Shown here: positions 7,199 to 14,816 of the stretch, piece after piece | How the letters are laid out: every line of letters starts with the position of its first letter | How positions within the stretch are numbered: position 1 is the first letter of the stretch | From: Paracoccaceae bacterium | Lineage (GTDB): Bacteria > Pseudomonadota > Alphaproteobacteria > Rhodobacterales > Rhodobacteraceae | Length of the DNA stretch: 15,337 bases | Reading direction: 5' to 3' | Assembly (NCBI GenBank): GCA_012036325.1 | Contig: JAAUPC010000040.1 | Span: 1 to 15,337 of the forward strand | The notes under the pieces: generated by a model | What the model was told of the DNA's origin: nothing | What the model saw: only the letters and a program-made list of their open reading frames with translations | The model's database searches: none | Made by a program: the position numbers and the translations under genes

Positions 7199-9217
7199 AT
7201 GGCGCGATTTCAGGTCGACCTTTTGGGAAGCTGCCGGGCCGTCCGGCTTTCCGATGGGCAGGAAGTCACCTTTCGCACTCGCAAGACGCGATGCCTTCTG
7301 GGGCTTCTTCTCCTCAGCCCGAACGCAAGGATGAACCGCGAACAGCTTGCCTCGCTTCTGTGGGACCCGGCCCCCGAGGAGCTTGCGCGAAGCAGCTTGC
7401 GACAATCGCTCAAGGAGTTGCGGGGGGTCTTGGACCCCGATGGTGACGTTCTTGAGACCGACCGGTTCACCGTGGGTCTGCGCGGCGAAGAATTCTCGGT
7501 TGATGTCCTGCGCCTGCGGGGGCTGGTCGCGTCGGCGGCCAGCGATCAAAAGGCGCTTCTGGCCGCAGCTGCCCTGTGGCAGGGGGAACTTTTCGGGACC
7601 ACCCAGCCCAACGCGCCGGTGTTCGAGGCCTGACTGCAGATCGAACGGTCGAATTTGCGGTCGACCCTGACGATGGCCCTGACCGATCAGCTGGAACGGC
7701 TGATAGGTCAGGGCACCTTTACCGACACCGGCGTTGCCGAAGAACTGGTTCGCATCGAACCCAGCCACGAGCTTGCCCACCAATACCTGATGCGCTTTCA
7801 TGCGCTGCGGGGGGACCAGTCGGCCGCCCTGCGCCAGTATGGTCAGCTTGAAAAGGCCTTGGCGGACGAGCTTGACAGCGAACCGAGCGAAGCGTCGAAT
7901 GCCCTCCTCGTCGCGATCAAGGCCGGGGAGGTGTCGCTGCAACGCAGCCCGCCGCCTGCGCCTGCGATGACTGAGGCAGTCCGCACTGGCCCGCCCCGGA
8001 TCACGATCCGGCCCCCCTTGACGCGCTATCCCGATCACAGCAAGGACTATCTGGGCGAAGGCTTTGCCTACCTTGCCAAGTCCTGCCTGTCGCGCTTTCG
8101 CTGCTGGATCGTCATTCCTTGGCCCGCCACGGGCTATGACTCGGCCAGTGCAGTGGATTTCTCGGCTGTCGGTCGGGCCGTCGATGCCGATTTCGCGGTG
8201 GATTGTGTGCTGGACTGGCGCGGGGCCACGGGCAAGCTGTTCGTTTCGCTGATCGACTGTCGCGATGGGTCAGAGGTCTGGTCCAACCTTTTCCCGGTTG
8301 CCGAGGATGAGTTGCAGGCGATCAGTTCTTCGGTTGCAGGGGCGGTCGCCGCAAGTCTTGCCAGCCAGGTGAACCATATCACGCTGTTGCGCCATGCCCG
8401 CAGCGCGCCGGGGAACCCGGTGGCCTATGACCTTTGGTTGCGCGGGCACCAACTGTCGCGCCTTTGGACAACCGAAGCGGACACCCAAGCCGAGGCGCTT
8501 TTCCGGCAGGCACTTGCGCTTGACCACGGCCTTGCTGCAAGCCACGTTAGCCTGGCGCAGATCCTGATGAGCCGCAGCCAGCTTCGCCCCGGCTATCCCA
8601 ACGTCAAGCAAGACCGCGAAGAGGCCTTTCGCCATGCCCAGGATGCCCTTGCCCTCGACCCTTACGATGCGCGCTGCCACAACAGCGTTGCCTGGGGCTG
8701 GCTGATCGCGAAATCGCCCGAGCGGGCAAACTCGCACTTCCGGATGGCTTTGGACATCAACCCGAATGACTCGGAAACGCTGATGTCCGTCGCTTGCGGC
8801 CTTGCCTTCCTTGGCCACATTGACGATGCGCAAAGCCTTGCCACCCAGGCGGTTCAGCTGAACCCGATCTACCCAGAGTATTATTCGGACTATCTGGCAC
8901 TGATCGCGTTCATGCGCGGCGATTTCCGCTCGGCCATCACGGCGGTCGAGAAATGCAGCGAAGGTTTCCCCGACCGCTCTGCCATCGCAGCCGCTGCCTG
9001 GGGCCAGCTGAAGCGCCCGGCCGAGGCGAGTGCTGCCTATCATTCCTTCGCCACGCTGGCGACATCGCTTTGGGAAGGCCCCCGGCCTGCCGATGCCGAC
9101 AGGCTGGAGAACTGGATTGCGGATGTCCTGCCGATCTATTGGCCGCCGGGCCGTCAGCGGTTTGTCGAGGGCCTGCGGCTGGCGCGGGAAAGCACTGCGG
9201 AAACCTCTGCCGGTTAA
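7199..9217 (+). CDS. SARP-like BTAD transcriptional regulator with TPRs, in-frame TGA
   Basis: Residues 1-95 are an OmpR-type winged helix (VTFRTRKTRCLLGLLLLSPN, then NREQLASLLWD and ARSSLRQSLKELRGVLDPDG). Residues about 98-250 are the bacterial transcriptional activation domain (BTAD), ending DSEPSEASNALLVAIKAGE. Next is a TolB-N/adenylate-cyclase-type alpha/beta segment (VDADFAVDCVLDWRG..KLFVSLIDCRDGSEVWSNLF), then TPR repeats from about residue 405 (ALFRQALALDHGLAASHVSL, ALDINPNDSETLMSVACGLA). Total is 672 codons. Codon 145 is TGA (7631-7633) where the family has Trp (FEAW), and the frame continues intact for 520 more residues. So this is one gene with a TGG-to-TGA change, not two. It sits between two operator-like sites in the flanking promoter regions. 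The 104 bp upstream contain no clear promoter. Confidence 0.9.
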
Positions 9218-9228
9218 GCGCTACCGGC
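9209..9228. repeat. Inverted repeat across two convergent stop codons
   Basis: GCCGGT (9209-9214) and ACCGGC (9223-9228) pair, extended by T9208/A9229, around an 8-base loop. It covers the TAA of the regulator gene and the TAG of the opposite-strand gene, which are only 3 bp apart. It may form a small hairpin in both transcripts; there is no T tract. Confidence 0.35.
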
Positions 9229-9604
9229 ACCGGCGCATGAAGTAGCGTGCCATGAACACCGGCAACCTTGCATCGCCCTGGCCATAGCCTTGCTCGTCCA
9301 GAATCTGGTTTGCTGCAAAGCCGTCAAGGTTGCCTTTCCAGGGAACCCGGACATGCATCAGGGTCTCGGTGTCGTAAACCGGCTTCAGGGTCAGGCTTGC
9401 CGGAAACGGGCTGGCAGTGGCCGCGCCAAGGACCCGGTATTCATAGCCCGCGGCGCTAAGCCAGGACCCGGGGTCGGCCTTGAAGGCCATCCACTCGGAC
9501 CCCGGGCTTTCATCGTCTACGCTGCGCATCAGCTTCATGATCTTTTCGCCCGTCAGGCGCTGTTCGCTTAGGGTGCCGCCCTTCAAATAGAAAAATCCAG
9601 TCAA
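9221..9604 (-). CDS. 127-residue orphan protein divergent from YcaO
   Basis: A GGAGGG (9611-9616) lies seven bases before a TTG start at 9604, giving TGFFYLKGGTLSEQRLTGEK. A nearby ATG is out of frame and hits a stop at once, so TTG is preferred. The protein is soluble, with no signal peptide or span, and contains GSEWMAFKADPGSWLSAAGY, LKPVYDTETLMHVRVPWKG and a basic tail MARYFMRRCR ending in Cys-Arg. I do not recognise it. A longer open frame runs upstream but it is the antisense of the YcaO gene. It shares the promoter region of the YcaO gene and the shared operator-like site, so a role with YcaO (partner, substrate or immunity) is possible but unproven. Confidence 0.6.
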   Translation of the reverse strand: MTGFFYLKGGTLSEQRLTGEKIMKLMRSVDDESPGSEWMAFKADPGSWLSAAGYEYRVLGAATASPFPASLTLKPVYDTETLMHVRVPWKGNLDGFAANQILDEQGYGQGDARLPVFMARYFMRRCR

Positions 9605-9627
9605 CGCATGTCCCTCCAAGTCTTCGG

Positions 9628-9642
9628 CGCTGGATTTCAGCG
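9628..9642. repeat. Short inverted repeat in the divergent promoter
   Basis: CGCTG (9628-9632) and CAGCG (9638-9642) pair around GATTT. On the minus strand this region also reads GCTGAAATCCAGCG, loosely like the shared element but with spacing off by one to two bases. Confidence 0.22.
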
Positions 9643-9667
9643 TCCGTGGACCCACTCTTTCCGCCCT

Positions 9668-9685
9668 GCGTGAAGCCAGCGTGAA
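9668..9685 (+). promoter_or_regulatory. SARP-like operator: heptamer direct repeat (site B)
   Basis: GCGTGAA (9668-9674), spacer GCCA, GCGTGAA (9679-9685): two identical heptamers exactly 11 bp apart. The 17-mer 9669-9685 (CGTGAAGCCAGCGTGAA) differs from 3651-3667 at only two positions. It ends 54 bp before the YcaO start, in a 135-bp divergent promoter region. No clear -10 box could be placed. Confidence 0.52.
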
Positions 9686-9739
9686 AAGGCAAAGGCACGA
9701 GGGAATCTGCGCTTGATCGCCTTGCGGGCGAGGCGTCCA

Positions 9740-10800
9740 ATGTCTGGCATGCAAAGCAGCCAGACCGATATCATCGCGCAATTGACCCGTGCCCTGGCGC
9801 AGGACTTTCAGCTGCAGCCCTTGGAAGATCCGAACCGGCCGGTGTTTCTTGCCATCGCTTGGCCTGCACATGAAAGGGTCACCGGCTTGAAGCCGCGCCT
9901 TCCGGCGGGGCGCGGCCTGACCCCGCGGCAGGCACTTGTCGCCGCTGGGGCCGAGGCGCTGGAACTGCGCGCGAGCCTTGCGCAGAACCACCTGTCCGCC
10001 CTGGCCGACCTGCCGCGCCAGGACGGGCTGGCCATCGTGTCGGGGCGTGACCTGCAGACCGGCCGGCTGTCCCCACACTGGCACAAGCCGTCTGGCTGGA
10101 CTGCGCCGCCGTTCTTGGCGAACCTCTGGTGGCTGACGCCACCTCGACCGGGTGTGCCGTGGGGCGAACCCGGCTTGAGGCCACCGAAACCGCCCTTTGG
10201 GAATGTATCGAACGGGATGCCCTGGCGCTTTGGTGGCACGGCGGGTTGCCCGCCTGCAGCGTGCCGCTGGAAGAGATCGATCGTCTGCATCCCCGGCTGA
10301 CCTGGTGGCTGGACGGGCGTGACCGGGTGACCCGGCTTTTGGACCTGACGACGGACATTGGCCTGCCGGTCGTGGCGGCGGTGTCCAGCGACCGGAACGG
10401 CCGCCACGTCGCACTTGGCACGGCCGCGCGGCCTGAAAGGGCGGCAGCGACCTTGGCCGCCGTGACAGAAATGGTACAGACCGAAGTTGCAATGGACGCG
10501 GCCCAAGAGGCCGGCGACCCAGAGCTTTTGGCCTGGACCAACGCCGCCTCGACCGATCTGCAAGCGCAGTTCCGGGTCGCGGACCATGCGCGCCCGGCGC
10601 CACCCGGCAACCTGCTTCGGCGGCTGGCTGACCTTGGGCTTACCGCGTTTGCGGTGGATCTGACGCTTGCGGGCGATCCTTTGCCCAGCATGCGGGTTCT
10701 GGTGCCGGGCCTGTGCGCGATGGGGGGGCACGTCGACACCCCGCGCTTCCGTCGTCTTTGCCCGTCAAGCCGGGCGCCGTCTTTCCCCGAACCCTATTAG
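9740..10800 (+). CDS. YcaO-domain cyclodehydratase-like protein, one frameshift
   Basis: YcaO enzymes use ATP to activate a peptide backbone amide, making azolines, thioamides or amidines in RiPPs. The N-terminal half has GRGLTPRQALVAAGAEALEL (family GkGlTpeqAl.sAlgEalE), with ATP/Mg-type acids Glu72 and Glu75. The second half has ADATSTGCAVGRTRLEATET and ALWECIERDALALWWHG, the expected nucleotide-binding E...ExxERD block. The C-terminus ends APSFPEPY, a short proline-rich tail resembling the PxPxP catalytic tail of azoline-forming members. The frame breaks at about 10064-10068: restoring one base after DLQTGR gives AVPTLAQAVWLDCAAVLG and one 353-residue protein. Start ATG 9740 has an AGG eight bases upstream. 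The peroxidase follows by 14 bp. No E1-like/ocin-ThiF or TfuA partner is in the window. Confidence 0.88.
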
Positions 10801-10814
10801 AAAAGGATCTGTCC

Positions 10815-12482
10815 ATGTGCGCCTTCCAGACTTCGCATTACCTTGAAGACGGGACCGAGGCCCCCATGCCCCGTGGCGGCAAGGTCCCTTCGCGGTCGGC
10901 CTATTCCTATCTCTTCCCCGACCTTGCCGATGCCCCGGACGCCGGATGCTTCCAAGGCACCGATGACATCGGCACGATCCAGCGGTTGAAAGAGTTTGAA
11001 AAGGCCTTTGATCCGGGCAATCCGCTGTTCGCGCCGCCCGCGCTGACCTTCGATCTTCCGGCGGCCTATACCTACTTCGGCCAGTTTCTGAACCACGACA
11101 TCTCGGCCCCGGTCGGTGGACTGTTGCAAAACCTGGGCCAGGTGCCGCCGGTGGGGATCATCGGCACGGCCAATCCCGACGGCCTTGGCAAGGACCGGCG
11201 TGCCGATGTCGCCACGATCTTGCAGCACTTCATGAACGAACACGCCCGCCCGTTGTCTCTTGCCAGCCTTTACGGCGACGGCCCGGGCAGCGATGACGAA
11301 CGGATCAAGGCCCTCTACGAACCGGACGGCAGCTTTCATCTCGCCAAGGTCTTTCCAGTCCCGCCGGACATCCTTGCGGAAACGACGAAACGTCCTGCAA
11401 ATGCCCTTGATCACGCCAAGAATGCCCCCGACATTCCGCGCAGCGGCTTGCTGCCGCTGATCGCCGACCGGCGGAACGACGGGAACCTGATCCTCAGCCA
11501 GTTGCACCTCGCCTTCCTTATGTTCCACAACAAGGCGGTGGCGAAACTGACGACGCTCGGAGCCAGCAGTAAGGCCGTCTTCACCAAGGCGCGCGACCTG
11601 GTGACGAAGCACTATCACTGGCTGATCCTGAACGACTTCCTGCCTGCGATCCTGTCAAGGTCGGTGCTGGCAAAGCCCTTGGCGGACTGGACGCCGCGTT
11701 CGCTTCCCGCCTGGACGGTGCCGTTTGAATTCACCACCGCGGCCTTCCGTTTCGGGCACTCCATGGTCGGGCGAAGCTATGATTACAACGCCAATTTCGG
11801 GCGTGAGAACAAGCTGGCGGATCGGGCCACCCTCGCGCAGCTGTTCAGCTTCACCTCGGCCCGCCAGATGGGCGACCCCTGGGGCAGGATCCCCCAGCTG
11901 CCCGACCATTGGGTGATCGACTGGGACCGGATGACGCGCAGCGACGCCCCCGCCAACCCGAAGGATGCGTCAGGCCGGGCGGAACGCATCGACCTTGTTC
12001 TTGCGCCGGACATGCTGAGCGAGGCCGGTGATGCGCGCATCACCGAACAAGGCTCGATCCTCCTTCGCAACCTTTTGCGGGGGTTTCACCGTCGAATGCC
12101 GTTCGGGCAAAAGCTTGCCACGGCCTGCGGTGTTCAGATCTTGCCGCGCGAAAAGATAAGGGCTGCGATGCCCCAACGCCCGTCGCCCTCTGGCACCTAT
12201 CCCGCTAAGATCGCGGATGCGCTGGGCATCCTGGATGAGACACCCGCTTGGCTTTATTTTCTGTGCGAAGCCAAGGTCCTTGAGGATGGCACCCGGATCG
12301 GGCCGACCGCCAGCCAGATCATCGCGGACACCATCCTCAGCCTGTTGCAACACCATGCGTCACCGGTCCTGCGGAACGGCGGCACGCCATGGCATCCACG
12401 CGACAGTCCTTTGCAGGATATGTCCGGCAAACCGATCGAGTCCCTGCGATCCTTTCTGCTGTTCGCAAGCCATGGGCCCTAG
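10815..12482 (+). CDS. Animal-type heme peroxidase (peroxidasin-like)
   Basis: This intact 555-residue protein belongs to the peroxidase-cyclooxygenase superfamily, which oxidises halides, phenols or other electron donors with H2O2. The distal site is TYFGQFLNHDIS (Gln90, His94, calcium-type Asp95), the distal Arg is in IADRRNDGNLILSQLHLAFL (Arg220), and the proximal His315 is in TAAFRFGHSMVGRSYDYN. Both acids that form heme ester links in myeloperoxidase appear replaced (Asn93 for Asp94, Gly223 for Glu242). There is no signal peptide, so a cytoplasmic site is likely. Start ATG 10815 follows AAAAGGA; an upstream in-frame ATG lies inside the YcaO gene and adds nothing conserved. It is 14 bp behind YcaO, surely co-transcribed, so it may oxidise the same product. 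Confidence 0.93.
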   Translation: MCAFQTSHYLEDGTEAPMPRGGKVPSRSAYSYLFPDLADAPDAGCFQGTDDIGTIQRLKEFEKAFDPGNPLFAPPALTFDLPAAYTYFGQFLNHDISAPVGGLLQNLGQVPPVGIIGTANPDGLGKDRRADVATILQHFMNEHARPLSLASLYGDGPGSDDERIKALYEPDGSFHLAKVFPVPPDILAETTKRPANALDHAKNAPDIPRSGLLPLIADRRNDGNLILSQLHLAFLMFHNKAVAKLTTLGASSKAVFTKARDLVTKHYHWLILNDFLPAILSRSVLAKPLADWTPRSLPAWTVPFEFTTAAFRFGHSMVGRSYDYNANFGRENKLADRATLAQLFSFTSARQMGDPWGRIPQLPDHWVIDWDRMTRSDAPANPKDASGRAERIDLVLAPDMLSEAGDARITEQGSILLRNLLRGFHRRMPFGQKLATACGVQILPREKIRAAMPQRPSPSGTYPAKIADALGILDETPAWLYFLCEAKVLEDGTRIGPTASQIIADTILSLLQHHASPVLRNGGTPWHPRDSPLQDMSGKPIESLRSFLLFASHGP

Positions 12483-12530
12483 GTATCGGCAGCAAGTCGC
12501 GCCTTTACCGTCCCTCCCGTCCGGCACCAC
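12483..12530. other. Probable junction between peroxidase end and truncated SulP gene
   Basis: The peroxidase stops at 12480-12482. On the opposite strand, SulP similarity runs down to about 12526 (GAYGMVV) and then ends abruptly in the middle of the transporter, with more than half of the expected protein missing. The break therefore lies in these 48 bases. No insertion sequence ends or target duplications are visible. Confidence 0.45.
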
Positions 12531-13028
12531 CATCCCGTAGGCACCGCGCACCAGAGGAACGCCCGATGCGGCCAGAAAGCCGCTGACCACCGAAATGGGC
12601 ACGAAGAGCACGAAATAGCCCAGTTTAAAGACGCCCATCGCACAGGTCGTGACCCCGGTCGCAATCGAGGTGAAACCGGCCAGCGCGACGACCGTCGCGA
12701 ACGCCGCTTCGGCGCTGTTCGCTGGCAGGCTGGCAATCGCACCCGCCGAGGTCGACAGCAAGATCGTGCTGACATCCTGAGGCTGGATCAAAGTGCCGCG
12801 ATAGGACAGCGCCAAAGACCCGATCAAGGCCATGGCCGCCGCCCCTACCAGCGTCAGCCCGATACCTTGGCTCAGGAAGGGCGCAAGTGGTCCGGCATAG
12901 ATCATCGCCGCAAGCGACAGGCAAAACGTGACAGCCATCACCCCGACGACTGCTGCAGCGAAAAAGGCTTTCAGAAGGCAAGGGAAATTCGGGGCCCTGA
13001 CGGCAGGGCTGTTTTCAGTGCCTTGCAA
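12526..13028 (-). pseudogene. SulP/SLC26-type anion transporter, N-terminal fragment
   Basis: The fragment carries the first spans of a SulP transporter: LLKAFFAAAVVGVMAVTFCL, MIYAGPLAPFLSQGIGLTLV, LSYRGTLIQPQDVSTILLST, then FATVVALAGFTSIATGVTT and FKLGYFVLFVPISVVSGFLA. These match the P.PV.GFLA.SG.llv.GA region typical of the family, which moves sulfate, bicarbonate or similar anions. Only about 160 residues of an expected 500 or more are present: the carrier's second half and any STAS or nucleotide-binding domain are lost next to the peroxidase stop. The start is uncertain; TTG 13028 or the internal ATG 12938 are possible. It could be a relic left by insertion of the neighbouring locus or an assembly join. 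Confidence 0.62.
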
Positions 13029-13586
13029 ACCTGCTGTGCCCTTTGGGCCGAACAAGGCGGCCCTTCCCAATGCAAAGCATGCATGCCTGTTGGCTGGTGC
13101 AGTGGGGCAGGGGCCCTCGAAGGTTCCGGGAACATCGTTTGTTTGGGCATCGCGCATCCGGTCAGCCCGTTTGCCGGTCCGTCAGTCCTGTCCGTGCAGT
13201 CAGGTAATACCAGACCAGCCTTTGCCGACCTGGCAATGGTTTCGGCCTTGCAATGCTTTCGTACTGGCCCGCCAAGTGCCAAGGCGCGGATCATGGGCGC
13301 TTTGCCCGGCAAGCCTTTCCTGTCGACATCGCGGCTGGGACCGACTGTCGTCCGTCCGCGTTCTGGTTCTGATCCATGGCACGCTGAGGGCGCTACGGCC
13401 TCAGGCTTTGTCTTTGGTGCAAAGTCGACTGTGGCGGGACCAGTCTCCACCAGCATTCGTTGCGAATGACCAACGCGTCTTGAATGCAGGTGTGGCATGC
13501 GCGGCTCTTGCCTTTTGCGTGAAATCTCATCTAGATCAAACTTGTATCCGTGTGCATGCTTTGGTCGGAGGCTTGGATTGCCCAGG
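13029..13586. other. Gene-poor stretch between SulP fragment and SWIM gene
   Basis: Long open frames exist here on both strands, but none shows a recognisable domain, hydrophobic pattern or good ribosome binding site; they follow from GC-rich composition. Apart from an FNR-like sequence at 13526-13539, I see no RNA gene, repeat or mobile element. It may hold the upstream regions of two genes or decayed sequence. Confidence 0.4.
13526..13539. promoter_or_regulatory. Degenerate FNR/CRP-type box
   Basis: CTCAT-CTAG-ATCAA resembles the FNR consensus TTGAT-N4-ATCAA: the right half is perfect and the left half matches at 3 of 5. It lies 47 bp upstream of the preferred TTG start of the SWIM gene. 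With one weak half, this is only a possibility. Confidence 0.25.
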
Positions 13587-14816
13587 TTGCGACAGGAAAC
13601 GGTTGAGGCTGCCGCGCCGGACCAGTCTTCGCTTTCTGCTGCAGTCAAGCTTCTGAAGCCTTCGCTTTGGTCCTCGCTTGGCGCTTCTGCGGATGGGCAG
13701 TTGATCTGGGGCGATTGCCAAGGCTCGGGCGCAAACCCGTATCGGCTTGTCGTCGACGTGCAGATGATCGGCAGCAAGTGCACTTGCCCGTCACGGAAGT
13801 TCCCCTGCAAACACGCGCTTGCGCTGATGCTGATGGAGTCGCGAGGGCAGGAGTTTATGCCCGCCGAAGTGCCGCAATGGGTCAGCGAATGGATGGCGCG
13901 GCGGCGGGGCGGGGCGGCGGTGGCCCCAGTCGCCAAGGCTGAGGGACCGTCGCTGGCCGCCGTCGAGGAAGATACTGAAGCCGCCCCTGACCCCAAGGCC
14001 GAGGCACGACGTGAGGCACAGCGCCAGAAGCGCGAAGCAGAAACCACGGCTGCAATCCGGGCGGGACTTGACGATCTGGAGGGCTGGATTTCCGACCAGC
14101 TTCGCAGTGGGCTGCACGGGCTTGTCTCTCATCTGAGCGAACGGTGCAGGCAGATCGCGGCGCGGCTGGTTGATGCGCGGTTGGGCACGCTGGCCGCGCG
14201 GGTGGATGAAATCCCGGCGCGGCTGCAGGCGCTTCCGCAAGCGGCACGGCAGGATGCGCTGGTGGCGGAACTAGGCAACCTTGTGCTGATCTCGCGGGCT
14301 TGGGGGAATGGCGCGGCGGTCGATCCGGGCTTGCGCCGCCAGATCGCCGCAGCCGAACCGCGCGAGGCCTTGCTGTCAGACCCTTCGGCCTTGCGGATCA
14401 GGGCGCTGTGGCGGGTGCTGGCCACGCGTGAAGTGACGCGCCGCGACGGTCTGGTCGCACAGTCGACCTGGTTGCAGAACCCGGGTGCCGGTCCGGGTTT
14501 TGCGCTGTTGCAAGACTATTTCCCCGCCTCGGCAGGGCGTCGCAGTGCAGCTTTTGCCGAAGGGGAAGCCTTTGGCGCCGAACTGGTCTTCTACCCTTCG
14601 GCCCATCCGCTCCGGGCCCAGATCGCTACGCGGTTGGAGACAGTCAGCCCCGATCCGACGCCACCCGCCGCCGATCCCCTTGCCGCCTATGTTGAGGCGC
14701 TGGGGCGTGAACCCTGGCTGATCGAGGTGCCGCTCGACATGACCTTCGCCCGCTCCTCGGCCGTCTTGAGACGCTCTTCAGCGCCGCTCGCTCGCGCGGT
14801 GAGCTGCTCGACCTGA
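13587..14816 (+). CDS. SWIM zinc-finger protein, C-terminus replaced
   Basis: The conserved part begins RQETVEAAAPDQSSLSAAVK and runs through LIWGDCQGSGANPYRLVVDV into the SWIM motif CTCPSRKFPCKHAL (CxC...CxH), a zinc-binding module for DNA or protein contact. A charged low-complexity linker (EARREAQRQKREAETTA) and a helical region follow. Relatives are usually encoded beside MoxR-type AAA, DUF5691 and vWA proteins, possibly as a chaperone or conflict system (family knowledge). TTG 13587 is chosen because conserved sequence starts there; ATG 13497 would add 30 unconserved residues. Similarity ends at about 14735 (LIEVPL); the last 25 or so residues are antisense of the GspA-like fragment. So the gene is truncated, and its usual partners are missing. 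Confidence 0.8.
   Translation: MRQETVEAAAPDQSSLSAAVKLLKPSLWSSLGASADGQLIWGDCQGSGANPYRLVVDVQMIGSKCTCPSRKFPCKHALALMLMESRGQEFMPAEVPQWVSEWMARRRGGAAVAPVAKAEGPSLAAVEEDTEAAPDPKAEARREAQRQKREAETTAAIRAGLDDLEGWISDQLRSGLHGLVSHLSERCRQIAARLVDARLGTLAARVDEIPARLQALPQAARQDALVAELGNLVLISRAWGNGAAVDPGLRRQIAAAEPREALLSDPSALRIRALWRVLATREVTRRDGLVAQSTWLQNPGAGPGFALLQDYFPASAGRRSAAFAEGEAFGAELVFYPSAHPLRAQIATRLETVSPDPTPPAADPLAAYVEALGREPWLIEVPLDMTFARSSAVLRRSSAPLARAVSCST

Noticed and set aside
7631..7633. Selenocysteine reading of the in-frame TGA
   Set aside because: The position corresponds to Trp in BTAD proteins, the family is not a known selenoprotein, and no SECIS-like hairpin is evident just downstream.
6863..8038. 391-codon open frame on the minus strand
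   Set aside because: It is antisense to the EamA 3' end and the regulator, which have clear domains. It shows no domain, hydrophobic pattern or plausible start site; long antisense frames are common at this GC content.
9605..10603. Upstream extension of the minus-strand frame of the 127-residue protein (460 codons in all)
   Set aside because: This part is antisense of YcaO, is Arg/Pro-rich without domain features, and a strong ribosome binding site supports a start at TTG 9604.
10713..10814. Upstream in-frame ATG for the heme peroxidase
   Set aside because: It lies inside the YcaO coding region, has no ribosome binding site, and the added residues match nothing in the family; ATG 10815 has AAAAGGA at proper spacing.
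12928..13656. 242-codon plus-strand open frame in the gene-poor stretch
   Set aside because: It begins antisense to the SulP fragment, has random-looking Arg/Cys/Ser-rich sequence and no ribosome binding site.
12971..14047. 358-codon minus-strand open frame
   Set aside because: It overlaps the SWIM motif region on the opposite strand and has low-complexity Ser/Ala composition with no recognisable domain.
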